Assembly (NCBI GenBank): GCA_947447095.1
Contig: CANFIL010000039.1
Coordinates: forward strand, 1-11,922
Direction: 5' to 3'
DNA length: 11,922 nucleotides
Origin: Actinomycetota bacterium
Lineage (GTDB): Bacteria > Actinomycetota > Actinomycetes > S36-B12 > UBA5976
The notes below the pieces were generated by a model, which saw only the letters and a program-made list of their open reading frames with translations, was not told where the DNA came from and made no database searches. A program made the translations under genes and the position numbers. Below are positions 1-4,819 of this stretch, in pieces (the stretch's first letter is position 1; each line of letters starts with the position of its first letter).

Positions 1-136
1 ATACATCACTATTCATAAATCTGGGCGCCAGAATTCTTACGAGGTCAATTCCAGATTGAAGTTTCGCCATCCGCGCGAAGCCGGCAAGCCAATCAGCCAG
101 CTGTTGAACATTTTCCGGTAATCGAAACGCACACAC
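1..136 (-). CDS. possible N-terminal fragment of an unidentified protein, cut by the left edge
   Basis: On the minus strand a frame is open from a GTG at 134-136 to the window edge, giving 45 codons. It reads MCAFRLPENVQQLADW and continues LAGFARMAKLQSGIDLV, which looks like an amphipathic helical protein and not like random translation. An AGGTGAG sequence lies 8 bases upstream of this GTG; a further in-frame GTG sits at 143-145, and a TGA stop directly precedes that one. The proposed start lies inside a terminator-like repeat, which argues for caution. A stretch this short can stay open by chance, and I do not recognise a family. The sequence left of the window is needed to decide. Confidence 0.25.
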   Translation of the reverse strand, partial: MCAFRLPENVQQLADWLAGFARMAKLQSGIDLVRILAPRFMNSDV

Positions 137-177
137 AAAAGGCACTCACCTAAGTGAGTGTCAGCAAGGCGAGGGAG
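128..177. repeat. direct repeat, copy A, of tRNA-Ser 3' end plus terminator
   Basis: This segment repeats the region 270-326 downstream of and inside tRNA-Ser(UGA). Two blocks are exactly shared: 128-150 equals 270-292 (23 bases, terminator arm and tail) and 168-177 equals 317-326 (GGCGAGGGAG, the acceptor 3' strand and the start of the T stem of the tRNA). The spacer between the two blocks is 7 bases shorter here than in copy B. The rest of the tRNA is not recognisable next to copy A. Confidence 0.7.
137..162 (-). terminator. terminator-like hairpin, second (distal) copy
   Basis: On the minus strand, arms 154-162 and 141-149 pair over nine positions with one mismatch around a 4-base loop, followed by TTTT (137-140) and a TGTGTG tail. 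It is nearly the same as the hairpin that directly follows tRNA-Ser(UGA): 23 bases (128-150) are identical to 270-292. It may be a back-up terminator for the tRNA transcript or a duplication scar. Confidence 0.55.
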
Positions 178-221
178 CCGAAACAGAAGCACTGAAATCT
201 GTGCAACCGCATCTGTTTCGG
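178..221. repeat. perfect 10-bp inverted repeat with inner stem
   Basis: CCGAAACAGA (178-187) and TCTGTTTCGG (212-221) are exact reverse complements separated by 24 bases. An inner GCAC/GTGC pair (189-192/201-204) can extend the fold. It directly abuts the tRNA-like GGCGAGGGAG block of copy A. No T-run follows on either strand, so it does not look like a simple terminator. It could be a structured RNA segment, a small remnant element, or chance. Confidence 0.5.
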
Positions 222-269
222 AAGAAGAAATATCCGCCCCGAATAAGTTCAACAAATCCCGACCGAAGC
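222..269. other. remaining intergenic spacer with no recognised feature
   Basis: Between the inverted repeat and the proximal terminator I see no plausible coding frame with a start and ribosome site, no tRNA cloverleaf and no promoter. Together with the repeats around it, this completes the gene-poor stretch left of tRNA-Ser(UGA). Confidence 0.5.
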
Positions 270-278
270 CGCACACAC

Positions 279-304
279 AAAAGGCACTCACCAAGGTGAG
301 TGCC
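279..304 (-). terminator. intrinsic terminator of tRNA-Ser(UGA)
   Basis: On the minus strand, just after the tRNA 3' end, GGCACTCACC and GGTGAGTGCC (283-292 / 295-304) are perfect reverse complements. A realistic fold is 9 bp with a 4-base loop. TTTT follows (279-282), then a GTGTGTG tail. Its position 11 bases beyond the tRNA end makes it the obvious terminator of that transcript. Confidence 0.8.
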
Positions 305-315
305 TGCACATTGTG

Positions 316-402
316 CGGCGAGGGAGGGATTTGAACCCCCGGAGGCTTTAACACCTCAGACGCTTTCAAGGCGCCCGCATTCGGCCGCTCTGCCACCTCG
401 CC
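316..402 (-). tRNA. tRNA-Ser(UGA)
   Basis: The minus strand folds as a class II tRNA of 87 bases. The acceptor GGCGAGG (402-396) pairs with CCTCGCC, with discriminator G at 316. The anticodon stem GGCGC/GCGTC holds the loop CTTGAAA, so the anticodon is UGA (366-368) and it reads UCA. The long variable arm (GAGG/CCTC) typical of tRNA-Ser is present, and the T loop is TTCAAAT. The 3' CCA is not encoded (CAC follows). A promoter lies upstream and a strong hairpin terminator downstream, so it is probably a single-gene transcript. Confidence 0.96.
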
Positions 403-425
403 ATGACCCTTACGGATCAGGAATA

Positions 426-454
426 AGGTTACTGTCGTTTTGGCTTACGCCCAA
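426..454 (-). promoter_or_regulatory. candidate promoter of tRNA-Ser(UGA)
   Basis: On the minus strand TTGGGC (449-454) and TAACCT (426-431) are separated by exactly 17 bases, matching a -35/-10 pair of the TTGNNN / TANNNT actinobacterial type. The expected start would lie about 16 bases before the mature tRNA 5' end at 402. The call rests on spacing and consensus only. Confidence 0.5.
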
Positions 455-464
455 ATAGAGGCGG

Positions 465-1322
465 TTATTCGCGCCAAAGTGGGCGGGTTAGACAGGTTGG
501 ACCGCCTTCACCACGGTTGATTGTCGATGCAGGGTAGGTATGCACCTCGACGCCAGCATCAATCATGCGCTGCTTAGTAATTGGGTTTCCATCGGGCATG
601 ACCACTACTCCAGGACGTACCGCCAGTACGTTGCATGCAAGTGACATGTATTCCTCGTCCGGTACGGACACGGTCTTGATTCCGCGAGCTGCGAGTTCCT
701 GCAACAACGTCACTGGTGCTTCACGTTCGTAGACAACTGCGAGGTCTTCACGAATCGGTGAGATCACACTCATCAAGTGCAAGCAGTACTCAGGGCCAAG
801 CGCATGCGGCATGTGGAATGTGAGCACATCAATTCCTTCGGCAGCAAAAATCTCGCGAAGCTGACGTTCACCTTCGGCATTCGTGCGATAGGTGCGACCG
901 AGTGCAACGGTCTTGTCATCGAGCCAGCACATGTCGCCGCCATCAGCAGTGGCATCGCCGGTCAGAACGCCAACAGTTGGGACGCCGAGTGCGTTGAGAT
1001 CGCCAACTAATACTGAGGGTTCCTTCTTGCGAGCTTCCTTTGCACCTTGAAGTTGGATGACACCACCAGGGGTTGTGAACGCTGGGTCATAAACGAAAAT
1101 TGCATCTGCCAAGCCGGCAACTGGTTCCAACACATCTACTTGGCAGCCAAGTGATTCGAGCAACTCAACAAATGTGGCATGGTCGCGCTCAAGCGCATCG
1201 AGGTTGAGTTCTTCGGGAGCACCGAGCCAATGCGCTCCGGCGTAATCTGCGTCACGGGTTGGGCGGCGAACAGCCACGCGCTTGAGGGTGGCAACTGATG
1301 AGGAGACTCCGAAATTCGACAT
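465..1322 (-). CDS. ddaH: dimethylarginine dimethylaminohydrolase (dimethylargininase) family protein
   Basis: This guanidine-modifying hydrolase would convert N-omega-methylated arginine to citrulline and a methylamine in the cytosol. From the ATG at 1320-1322 it has 285 residues. Family landmarks appear in order: RRPTRDADYAGAHW near the N-terminus, FVYDPA (76-81), DGGD (127-130), the catalytic His region EYCLHLMS (His182) and the C-terminal GGPTCLT with the nucleophile Cys277. The frame stays open to an ATG at 1425-1427, but that start lies inside tRNA-Ser(GCU) and adds 35 residues without family character. I therefore prefer 1322, although no good ribosome site precedes it. The gene stands alone between two tRNA genes, with no arginine-pathway neighbour. 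A related amidinohydrolase activity cannot be excluded. Confidence 0.8.
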   Translation of the reverse strand: MSNFGVSSSVATLKRVAVRRPTRDADYAGAHWLGAPEELNLDALERDHATFVELLESLGCQVDVLEPVAGLADAIFVYDPAFTTPGGVIQLQGAKEARKKEPSVLVGDLNALGVPTVGVLTGDATADGGDMCWLDDKTVALGRTYRTNAEGERQLREIFAAEGIDVLTFHMPHALGPEYCLHLMSVISPIREDLAVVYEREAPVTLLQELAARGIKTVSVPDEEYMSLACNVLAVRPGVVVMPDGNPITKQRMIDAGVEVHTYPASTINRGEGGPTCLTRPLWRE

Positions 1323-1397
1323 GGATACATCTTGCTGTGAACTAGGCGAGAATCCAATGCGTTCGGGGGCGTTTTCGCCAAAATCGGCGATTACGGG

Positions 1398-1403
1398 TAA
1401 TCT
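1398..1403 (+). promoter_or_regulatory. candidate -10 box of tRNA-Ser(GCU)
   Basis: TAATCT fits the TANNNT pattern and lies 11 bases before the tRNA 5' end, so transcription would begin about 5 bases upstream of the mature RNA. No convincing -35 box is visible 17 bases upstream. The promoter would occupy the 5' flank of the oppositely oriented dimethylargininase gene. Confidence 0.35.
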
Positions 1404-1414
1404 TTGAATTCGTT

Positions 1415-1503
1415 GGAGACGTCGCATAGTCCGGTCGAGTGCGCCTCACTGCTAATGAGGTAAGGGGTCAAACCCTTCGGAGGTTCAAATCCTCTCGTCT
1501 CCG
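1415..1503 (+). tRNA. tRNA-Ser(GCU)
   Basis: An 89-base class II tRNA. The acceptor GGAGACG (1415-1421) pairs with CGTCTCC (1496-1502), with discriminator G at 1503. The anticodon stem CCTCA/TGAGG encloses CTGCTAA, giving anticodon GCU (1451-1453) for AGC/AGU codons. A long variable arm (AAGGG/CCCTT) and the T loop TTCAAAT confirm serine type. CCA is not encoded. A GC-rich terminator follows 8 bases after the end. Confidence 0.96.
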
Positions 1504-1511
1504 CTGACAGG

Positions 1512-1540
1512 AACCCCCGCCCGCTAAGGGAGGGGGTTTT
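1512..1540 (+). terminator. intrinsic terminator after tRNA-Ser(GCU)
   Basis: AACCCCC (1512-1518) pairs with GGGGGTT (1532-1538), continued by CCC/GGG across a single G-A mismatch, with loop GCTAA and a TTTT run at 1537-1540. It ends the tRNA transcript just before the stop codon of the convergent MenJ-like gene. On the minus strand it lacks a T-run, so it probably works in one direction only. Confidence 0.85.
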
Positions 1541-1545
1541 GTCTA

Positions 1546-2778
1546 TTAACTAAACGGAGCGCGATGATCAAACTTCATCGAGAGCTTGCCGGCGCTTCGC
1601 CAGACGCGTGCGACTGTGTCGTGATCTTCTTCGGTCACCAAGTTGCCCATCACGCGAAGCGCAACCTTCATCAAGGAACGTGAACGCATACCAACCGGAC
1701 CAAGTGTTGGCAGTAAGCCAGGCACAGTTAGGTAGCCGGCAAGACGACGTGCGATCGAGAATGCGTAACCGTAATGCGCGCGCAATTCGTTCGGCCATGC
1801 TTCGGTGAATTCCGATTCGGTGTTGAGCATCTGCGCAGCCAGGCGACCAGTCTCAAGTCCGTAGTCGATGCCTTCACCGTTCAAAGGGTTCACGCAACCT
1901 GCAGCATCACCGATGAACATAAAGTTTGTTCCGGCAACTCCACTGACTGCTCCGCCCATTGGCAGCATTGCTGACCACGGCAAACGCAGATCACCACTGA
2001 GCTTCCAATCAGCTCGTTGCAGTTCGGTGTACTGAGACATCAATTGGCGAAGATTCAAATCCGCAGGTCGCTTGTTTGTTGCAAGCGTTCCAACACCGAT
2101 GTTCACTTCCCCATTACCCAACGGGAAGATCCATCCGTAGCCAGACAAGATTTCATTGTCAGCGCCGCGCAATTCCAAGTGCGAAGAAATCCATGGATCA
2201 TCATGACGTTCACTGGTGATGTAGGCACGCGCTGCAACACCGTACGCGGTGTCACGATGCCATTCACGTTTAAGTGAGCGGCCGAGTTGTGAACGAACGC
2301 CGTCGGCAACAATCACATGCTTCGCACGGTACTTCACAACGTCATCGCCACGTTTTGTTATGACTGCATCAATTGTGCTTCCGGTCATTTCAACATCGTT
2401 AGCTGTAACGCCTTCGTGCACATCAACGCCGGAATCTTTCGCGACCTGCAGAATGCGGTTATCGAGTTCTACGCGTGGTGCGGCGCTTCCATATTTAGGA
2501 AGTGAAGGTCCATCCCAAGGCAGGAGCAGCTCTTGGCCAAAACCAGCCGCGCGAAGTCCTTGGTTCTTGGGACGAGTATCGAGCCATTCACCCAGACCAA
2601 GTCCGATCAATTCGTGAATCGCACGAGGTGTCAGTCCGTCACCACATGCCTTATCGCGCGGGAATACTTCCTTATCAATCAAGATGACACTTTTGCCGGA
2701 ACGGGCAGCCCAAGCAGCGGCCGATGAACCTGAAGGTCCACCACCAACAACTAAGACGTCACTTGAGAATTCACGCAC
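1546..2778 (-). CDS. menJ: geranylgeranyl reductase family FAD oxidoreductase, probable menaquinone reductase MenJ
   Basis: This flavoprotein probably saturates an isoprene unit of the menaquinone side chain at the membrane; the other main activity in the family is reduction of geranylgeranyl groups. The 410 residues show a Rossmann FAD motif VGGGPSG (11-17), the family signature DKACGDGLTP (42-51), VADGVRSQLGR (157-167) and the second FAD-binding motif GDAAGCVNPLNGEGI (290-304). Length and signature match actinobacterial MenJ (Rv0561c type). The start is GTG (2776-2778) with little room for a ribosome site, because the upp stop is only 21 bases upstream. It may be co-transcribed with upp or made from a short-leader transcript. 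The lipid substrate is inferred from family only. Confidence 0.75.
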   Translation of the reverse strand: MREFSSDVLVVGGGPSGSSAAAWAARSGKSVILIDKEVFPRDKACGDGLTPRAIHELIGLGLGEWLDTRPKNQGLRAAGFGQELLLPWDGPSLPKYGSAAPRVELDNRILQVAKDSGVDVHEGVTANDVEMTGSTIDAVITKRGDDVVKYRAKHVIVADGVRSQLGRSLKREWHRDTAYGVAARAYITSERHDDPWISSHLELRGADNEILSGYGWIFPLGNGEVNIGVGTLATNKRPADLNLRQLMSQYTELQRADWKLSGDLRLPWSAMLPMGGAVSGVAGTNFMFIGDAAGCVNPLNGEGIDYGLETGRLAAQMLNTESEFTEAWPNELRAHYGYAFSIARRLAGYLTVPGLLPTLGPVGMRSRSLMKVALRVMGNLVTEEDHDTVARVWRSAGKLSMKFDHRAPFS

Positions 2779-2799
2779 GATCTATTGTCTAACGGATTC

Positions 2800-3438
2800 T
2801 TAAACTACGCCGAACAGGCGATCTCCAGCATCACCAAGGCCAGGAACGATGTAGCCGTTTTCGTTCAGACGTTCGTCAAGGTTCGCGCAGACAACCGTCA
2901 GATCAAGATCTGTACCATCAAAGCGATCAGTCAAGAGCTTGATGCCTTCTGGAGCCGCGAGTAAACAAACAGCTGTGATTTTGCTTGCGCCACGCTCACG
3001 CATCAAATCAATCGCTGCTACGAGCGAACCACCGGTGGCCAACATTGGGTCGAGTAGAAAAACTTGACGGCCCTTGAGATCACCCGGGATACGGTCTGCA
3101 TATGTGGTCGGCTGAAGCGTCTCTTCATTGCGCACCATTCCCAAAAATCCAACTTCAGCAGTTGGCATCAAGCGGGTCATACCCTCGAGCATTCCCAGGC
3201 CGGCACGAAGGATTGGAATGACAACTGGAGTCGGTGCGCTCAAATGCACGCCTTGAGCAGCTGCTACGGGAGTCTGGATTGTTACGGGCGTGACAGCAAT
3301 ATCGCGAGTCGCTTCGTAGGCGAGCAACGTCACAAGTTCATCGGCCAAACGGCGAAATGTCGGACTATCGGTTCGTTCGTCGCGAAGCGCCGTCATCTTG
3401 TGATTAATCAGTGGATGGTCTGCAATAAAGGTACGCAC
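2800..3438 (-). CDS. upp: uracil phosphoribosyltransferase
   Basis: Converts uracil and PRPP to UMP and pyrophosphate in pyrimidine salvage. From the GTG at 3436-3438 it has 212 residues, the usual family length, and begins MRTFIADHPLINHKM, the typical N-terminus. The PRPP-binding loop is LDPMLATGGS (129-138). ILRAG lies at 76-80, and the uracil-binding C-terminal motif is GYIVPGLGDAGDR (195-207). The frame is open 35 codons further upstream to 3543, but those residues are outside family homology and cover the putative regulatory region. A TAGTCT box (3446-3451 on the minus strand) sits 7 bases before the GTG, suggesting a leaderless mRNA. It is divergent from the nucleoside transporter operon, whose phosphorylase releases its uracil substrate. 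Confidence 0.95.
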   Translation of the reverse strand: MRTFIADHPLINHKMTALRDERTDSPTFRRLADELVTLLAYEATRDIAVTPVTIQTPVAAAQGVHLSAPTPVVIPILRAGLGMLEGMTRLMPTAEVGFLGMVRNEETLQPTTYADRIPGDLKGRQVFLLDPMLATGGSLVAAIDLMRERGASKITAVCLLAAPEGIKLLTDRFDGTDLDLTVVCANLDERLNENGYIVPGLGDAGDRLFGVV

Positions 3439-3445
3439 GGATCTC

Positions 3446-3451
3446 AGACTA
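3446..3451 (-). promoter_or_regulatory. candidate -10 box of upp (leaderless transcript)
   Basis: TAGTCT on the minus strand fits TANNNT and is separated by 7 bases from the upp GTG, so transcription would start at or next to the start codon. No Shine-Dalgarno sequence precedes the GTG, which agrees with leaderless translation, common in actinobacteria. No clear -35 box is seen. Confidence 0.4.
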
Positions 3452-3488
3452 ATCGCTTCCTGCTGCCCGAATAGTCCTCGCGAATGTT

Positions 3489-3531
3489 TGTCACATGTGT
3501 GTCTGGTGTGACAGTTGTGACTCGACTCACT
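3489..3531. promoter_or_regulatory. CRP/GlxR-like operator with additional half-sites
   Basis: TGTGA-CTCGAC-TCACT (3516-3531) matches 9 of the 10 defined bases of the CRP-family consensus TGTGA-N6-TCACA. Beside it TGTCACA (3489-3495) and TGTGACA (3507-3513) form a perfect 7-bp inverted repeat spaced by 11 bases, so four TGTGA/TCACA half-sites lie within 43 bases. The cluster lies between the divergent upp and lipoprotein genes. A weak -10 (TATTAC, 3548-3553) would place the full site over the -35 position of a rightward promoter. Regulation by a cAMP-responsive CRP-family protein is inferred. Confidence 0.5.
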
Positions 3532-3547
3532 GCCCGAAGCCACCGAC

Positions 3548-3553
3548 TATTAC
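3548..3553 (+). promoter_or_regulatory. candidate -10 of the nucleoside transporter operon
   Basis: TATTAC matches four of six consensus -10 bases. The hexamer 17 bases upstream (3525-3530) lies inside the CRP-like site, as in class II activated promoters. This would give a leader of roughly 110 bases. An alternative -10, TAGACT at 3616-3621, fits TANNNT and would give a shorter leader; the sequence does not decide between them. Confidence 0.3.
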
Positions 3554-3609
3554 AACTTGGTTTCAATTCACAAAACAAAGTCGATATCGGTGACGCGAAG
3601 GTCGGGCAA

Positions 3610-3622
3610 GAGTCCTAGACTC
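3610..3622. promoter_or_regulatory. 13-bp palindrome in the lipoprotein leader
   Basis: GAGTC-CTA-GACTC is a perfect 5-bp inverted repeat about a 3-base centre and overlaps the alternative -10 box TAGACT. Its position fits a repressor operator, but the arms are short and no other copy was noticed in the window. Confidence 0.3.
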
Positions 3623-3669
3623 CGTATAGGCATTGCGATCTACGCAGTGTTGAAATGAGAGGAGCCCTC

Positions 3670-4707
3670 GTGTTGAAGGGTGTAAAGATTGCCTCCGTAC
3701 TGGCAGCAGCAGCATTGGTATTGGCCGGCTGTGGATCCAGTGGAGACGCAAGCGCAAGCGCAACAGCGCCAACAAGCTCGGTCAAAGTCGGTATGGCATA
3801 TGACCAAGACGGCAAGGGTGACGGCTCGTTCAACGACGCTGCTTACGCTGGCTTATCAAAGGCACAGACTGACCTAGGTGTTCAGATCAAGGAAGTTAAC
3901 TCAGGTTCATCAGCAACTGATGCAAGCCGTGAAGAACTTCTAACCCTCCTTGCACAGGATGGTTACAACCCAGTTATCGCTGTTGGTTTCGCATACAGCA
4001 CTGCCCTTGGCAATGTTGCAGCGAAGTTCCCAGATACTTCATTCGCAATTGTTGACTCAGTTGTTGATCAGCCAAACGTGGGTAACCTCGTATTCGCTGC
4101 TGAACAGGGTTCATACCTAACTGGCGTTATCGCAGCTTCTGCATCAAAGAGCGGCCACATCGGCTTCATCGGCGGTATGGAAATTGACCTCATCAAGGCA
4201 TTCGAAGCTGGCTACGTCCAGGGTGCAAAGTCTGTTAACCCAGACATCACCATCGATTCCAAGTACATGGGCGCTGCTGGCGACAACACTGCATGGAACG
4301 TTCCAGACAAGGCAAAGGCTGCATCAGCAGCAATGATCGGCAACGGCGCAGATGTAATCTACGCAGCTGCTGGTGGTTCAGGTCTTGGTATGTTCCAGGC
4401 TGTTAAGGAAGCCGGCGCTGGCCACTGGGCAATCGGCGTTGACTCCGACCAGTACACAGTTCCAGCACTTGCTGACTACAAGGACTTCATCCTCACTTCG
4501 ATGTTGAAGCGCGTTGACGTTGCTGTATACGACACCATCAAGGGTGTTGTAGATGGTGCGCCACTAGTTGGCATCCAGAACTTCGATCTTTCGAAGGATG
4601 GCGTTGGCTACGCAACCTCTAACTCAGCTGTAGAGCCGTACAAGGCTGCTGCTGACAAGGCTGCTGCTGACATCAAGGCTGGCACTATCACGGTTAACAC
4701 CAAGTAG
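3670..4707 (+). CDS. bmpA: BMP/PnrA-family nucleoside-binding lipoprotein
   Basis: Substrate-binding lipoprotein of a nucleoside ABC importer, anchored outside the cytoplasmic membrane. The GTG at 3670 is preferred over an in-frame ATG at 3655 because GAGAGGAG (3657-3664) sits 5 bases before it. The 345-residue product has a lipoprotein signal with lipobox LAGC (Cys21), a Ser/Ala-rich linker, and then the family start DQDGKGDGSFND. Typical BMP segments follow: VDQPNVGNLVFAAEQGSYL and GHIGFIGGMEIDL. It leads the transporter operon and is followed by a strong hairpin, which would give it more mRNA than the downstream genes. PnrA and the Nup/Bmp proteins bind purine and pyrimidine nucleosides; which ones here cannot be told from sequence alone. 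Confidence 0.93.
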   Translation: MLKGVKIASVLAAAALVLAGCGSSGDASASATAPTSSVKVGMAYDQDGKGDGSFNDAAYAGLSKAQTDLGVQIKEVNSGSSATDASREELLTLLAQDGYNPVIAVGFAYSTALGNVAAKFPDTSFAIVDSVVDQPNVGNLVFAAEQGSYLTGVIAASASKSGHIGFIGGMEIDLIKAFEAGYVQGAKSVNPDITIDSKYMGAAGDNTAWNVPDKAKAASAAMIGNGADVIYAAAGGSGLGMFQAVKEAGAGHWAIGVDSDQYTVPALADYKDFILTSMLKRVDVAVYDTIKGVVDGAPLVGIQNFDLSKDGVGYATSNSAVEPYKAAADKAAADIKAGTITVNTK

Positions 4708-4726
4708 TCGATTAGTCGAACTGCGG

Positions 4727-4766
4727 GGCTCGGGTGGGATTTTTTCCCACCCGAGCCTCACTTTTT
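4727..4766 (+). terminator. strong hairpin terminator/attenuator between lipoprotein and ATPase genes
   Basis: GGCTCGGGTGGG (4727-4738) pairs perfectly with CCCACCCGAGCC (4746-4757), and one more A-T pair leaves a loop of five T. CTTTTT (4761-4766) follows after a 3-base gap. This is a full intrinsic terminator placed 19 bases after the lipoprotein stop and before the rest of the operon, suited to lowering expression of the ATPase and permeases relative to the binding protein. Confidence 0.88.
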
Positions 4767-4803
4767 ATCTCAGTAAGCCGTAAGTTAGATAAATAGGACG
4801 CAC

Positions 4804-4810
4804 GAGGAAG
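4804..4810 (+). promoter_or_regulatory. ribosome binding site of the ABC ATPase
   Basis: GAGGAAG lies 9 bases before the ATG at 4820 and fixes that start. The preceding AT-rich segment (about 4785-4796, GTTAGATAAATA) could hold a second promoter after the terminator, but no clear -35 was identified. Confidence 0.6.
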
Positions 4811-4819
4811 TGAAGTTCG

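Noticed and set aside
37..396. 119-residue minus-strand frame overlapping tRNA-Ser(UGA)
   Set aside because: It begins inside the tRNA, runs through both terminators and shows no family features. A different frame at its left end looks more protein-like.
777..1010. Plus-strand frames opposite the dimethylargininase gene
   Set aside because: They are antisense shadows of a gene with clear family motifs and have no ribosome site or recognisable domain.
1360..1395. Short alternative hairpins (GGCG-TTTT-CGCC and CGCC-GATTTT-GGCG) before the dimethylargininase start
   Set aside because: Stems of only 4 bp sharing one arm, with no T-run; too weak to call an attenuator or riboswitch.
2249..2617. 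122-residue plus-strand frame opposite the MenJ-like gene
   Set aside because: Low-quality Ser/Arg-rich translation lying wholly within a well-supported flavoprotein gene on the other strand.
3439..3543. N-terminal extension of uracil phosphoribosyltransferase
   Set aside because: The extra 35 residues are outside the family, and the DNA carries the candidate promoter and operator region.
3541..3669. Riboswitch in the lipoprotein leader
   Set aside because: No purine or other known riboswitch core could be recognised; only a short palindrome and the ribosome site are visible.
3563..3833. Minus-strand frames over the start of the lipoprotein gene
   Set aside because: They overlap the signal peptide region and leader of the lipoprotein and have no domain or plausible context.
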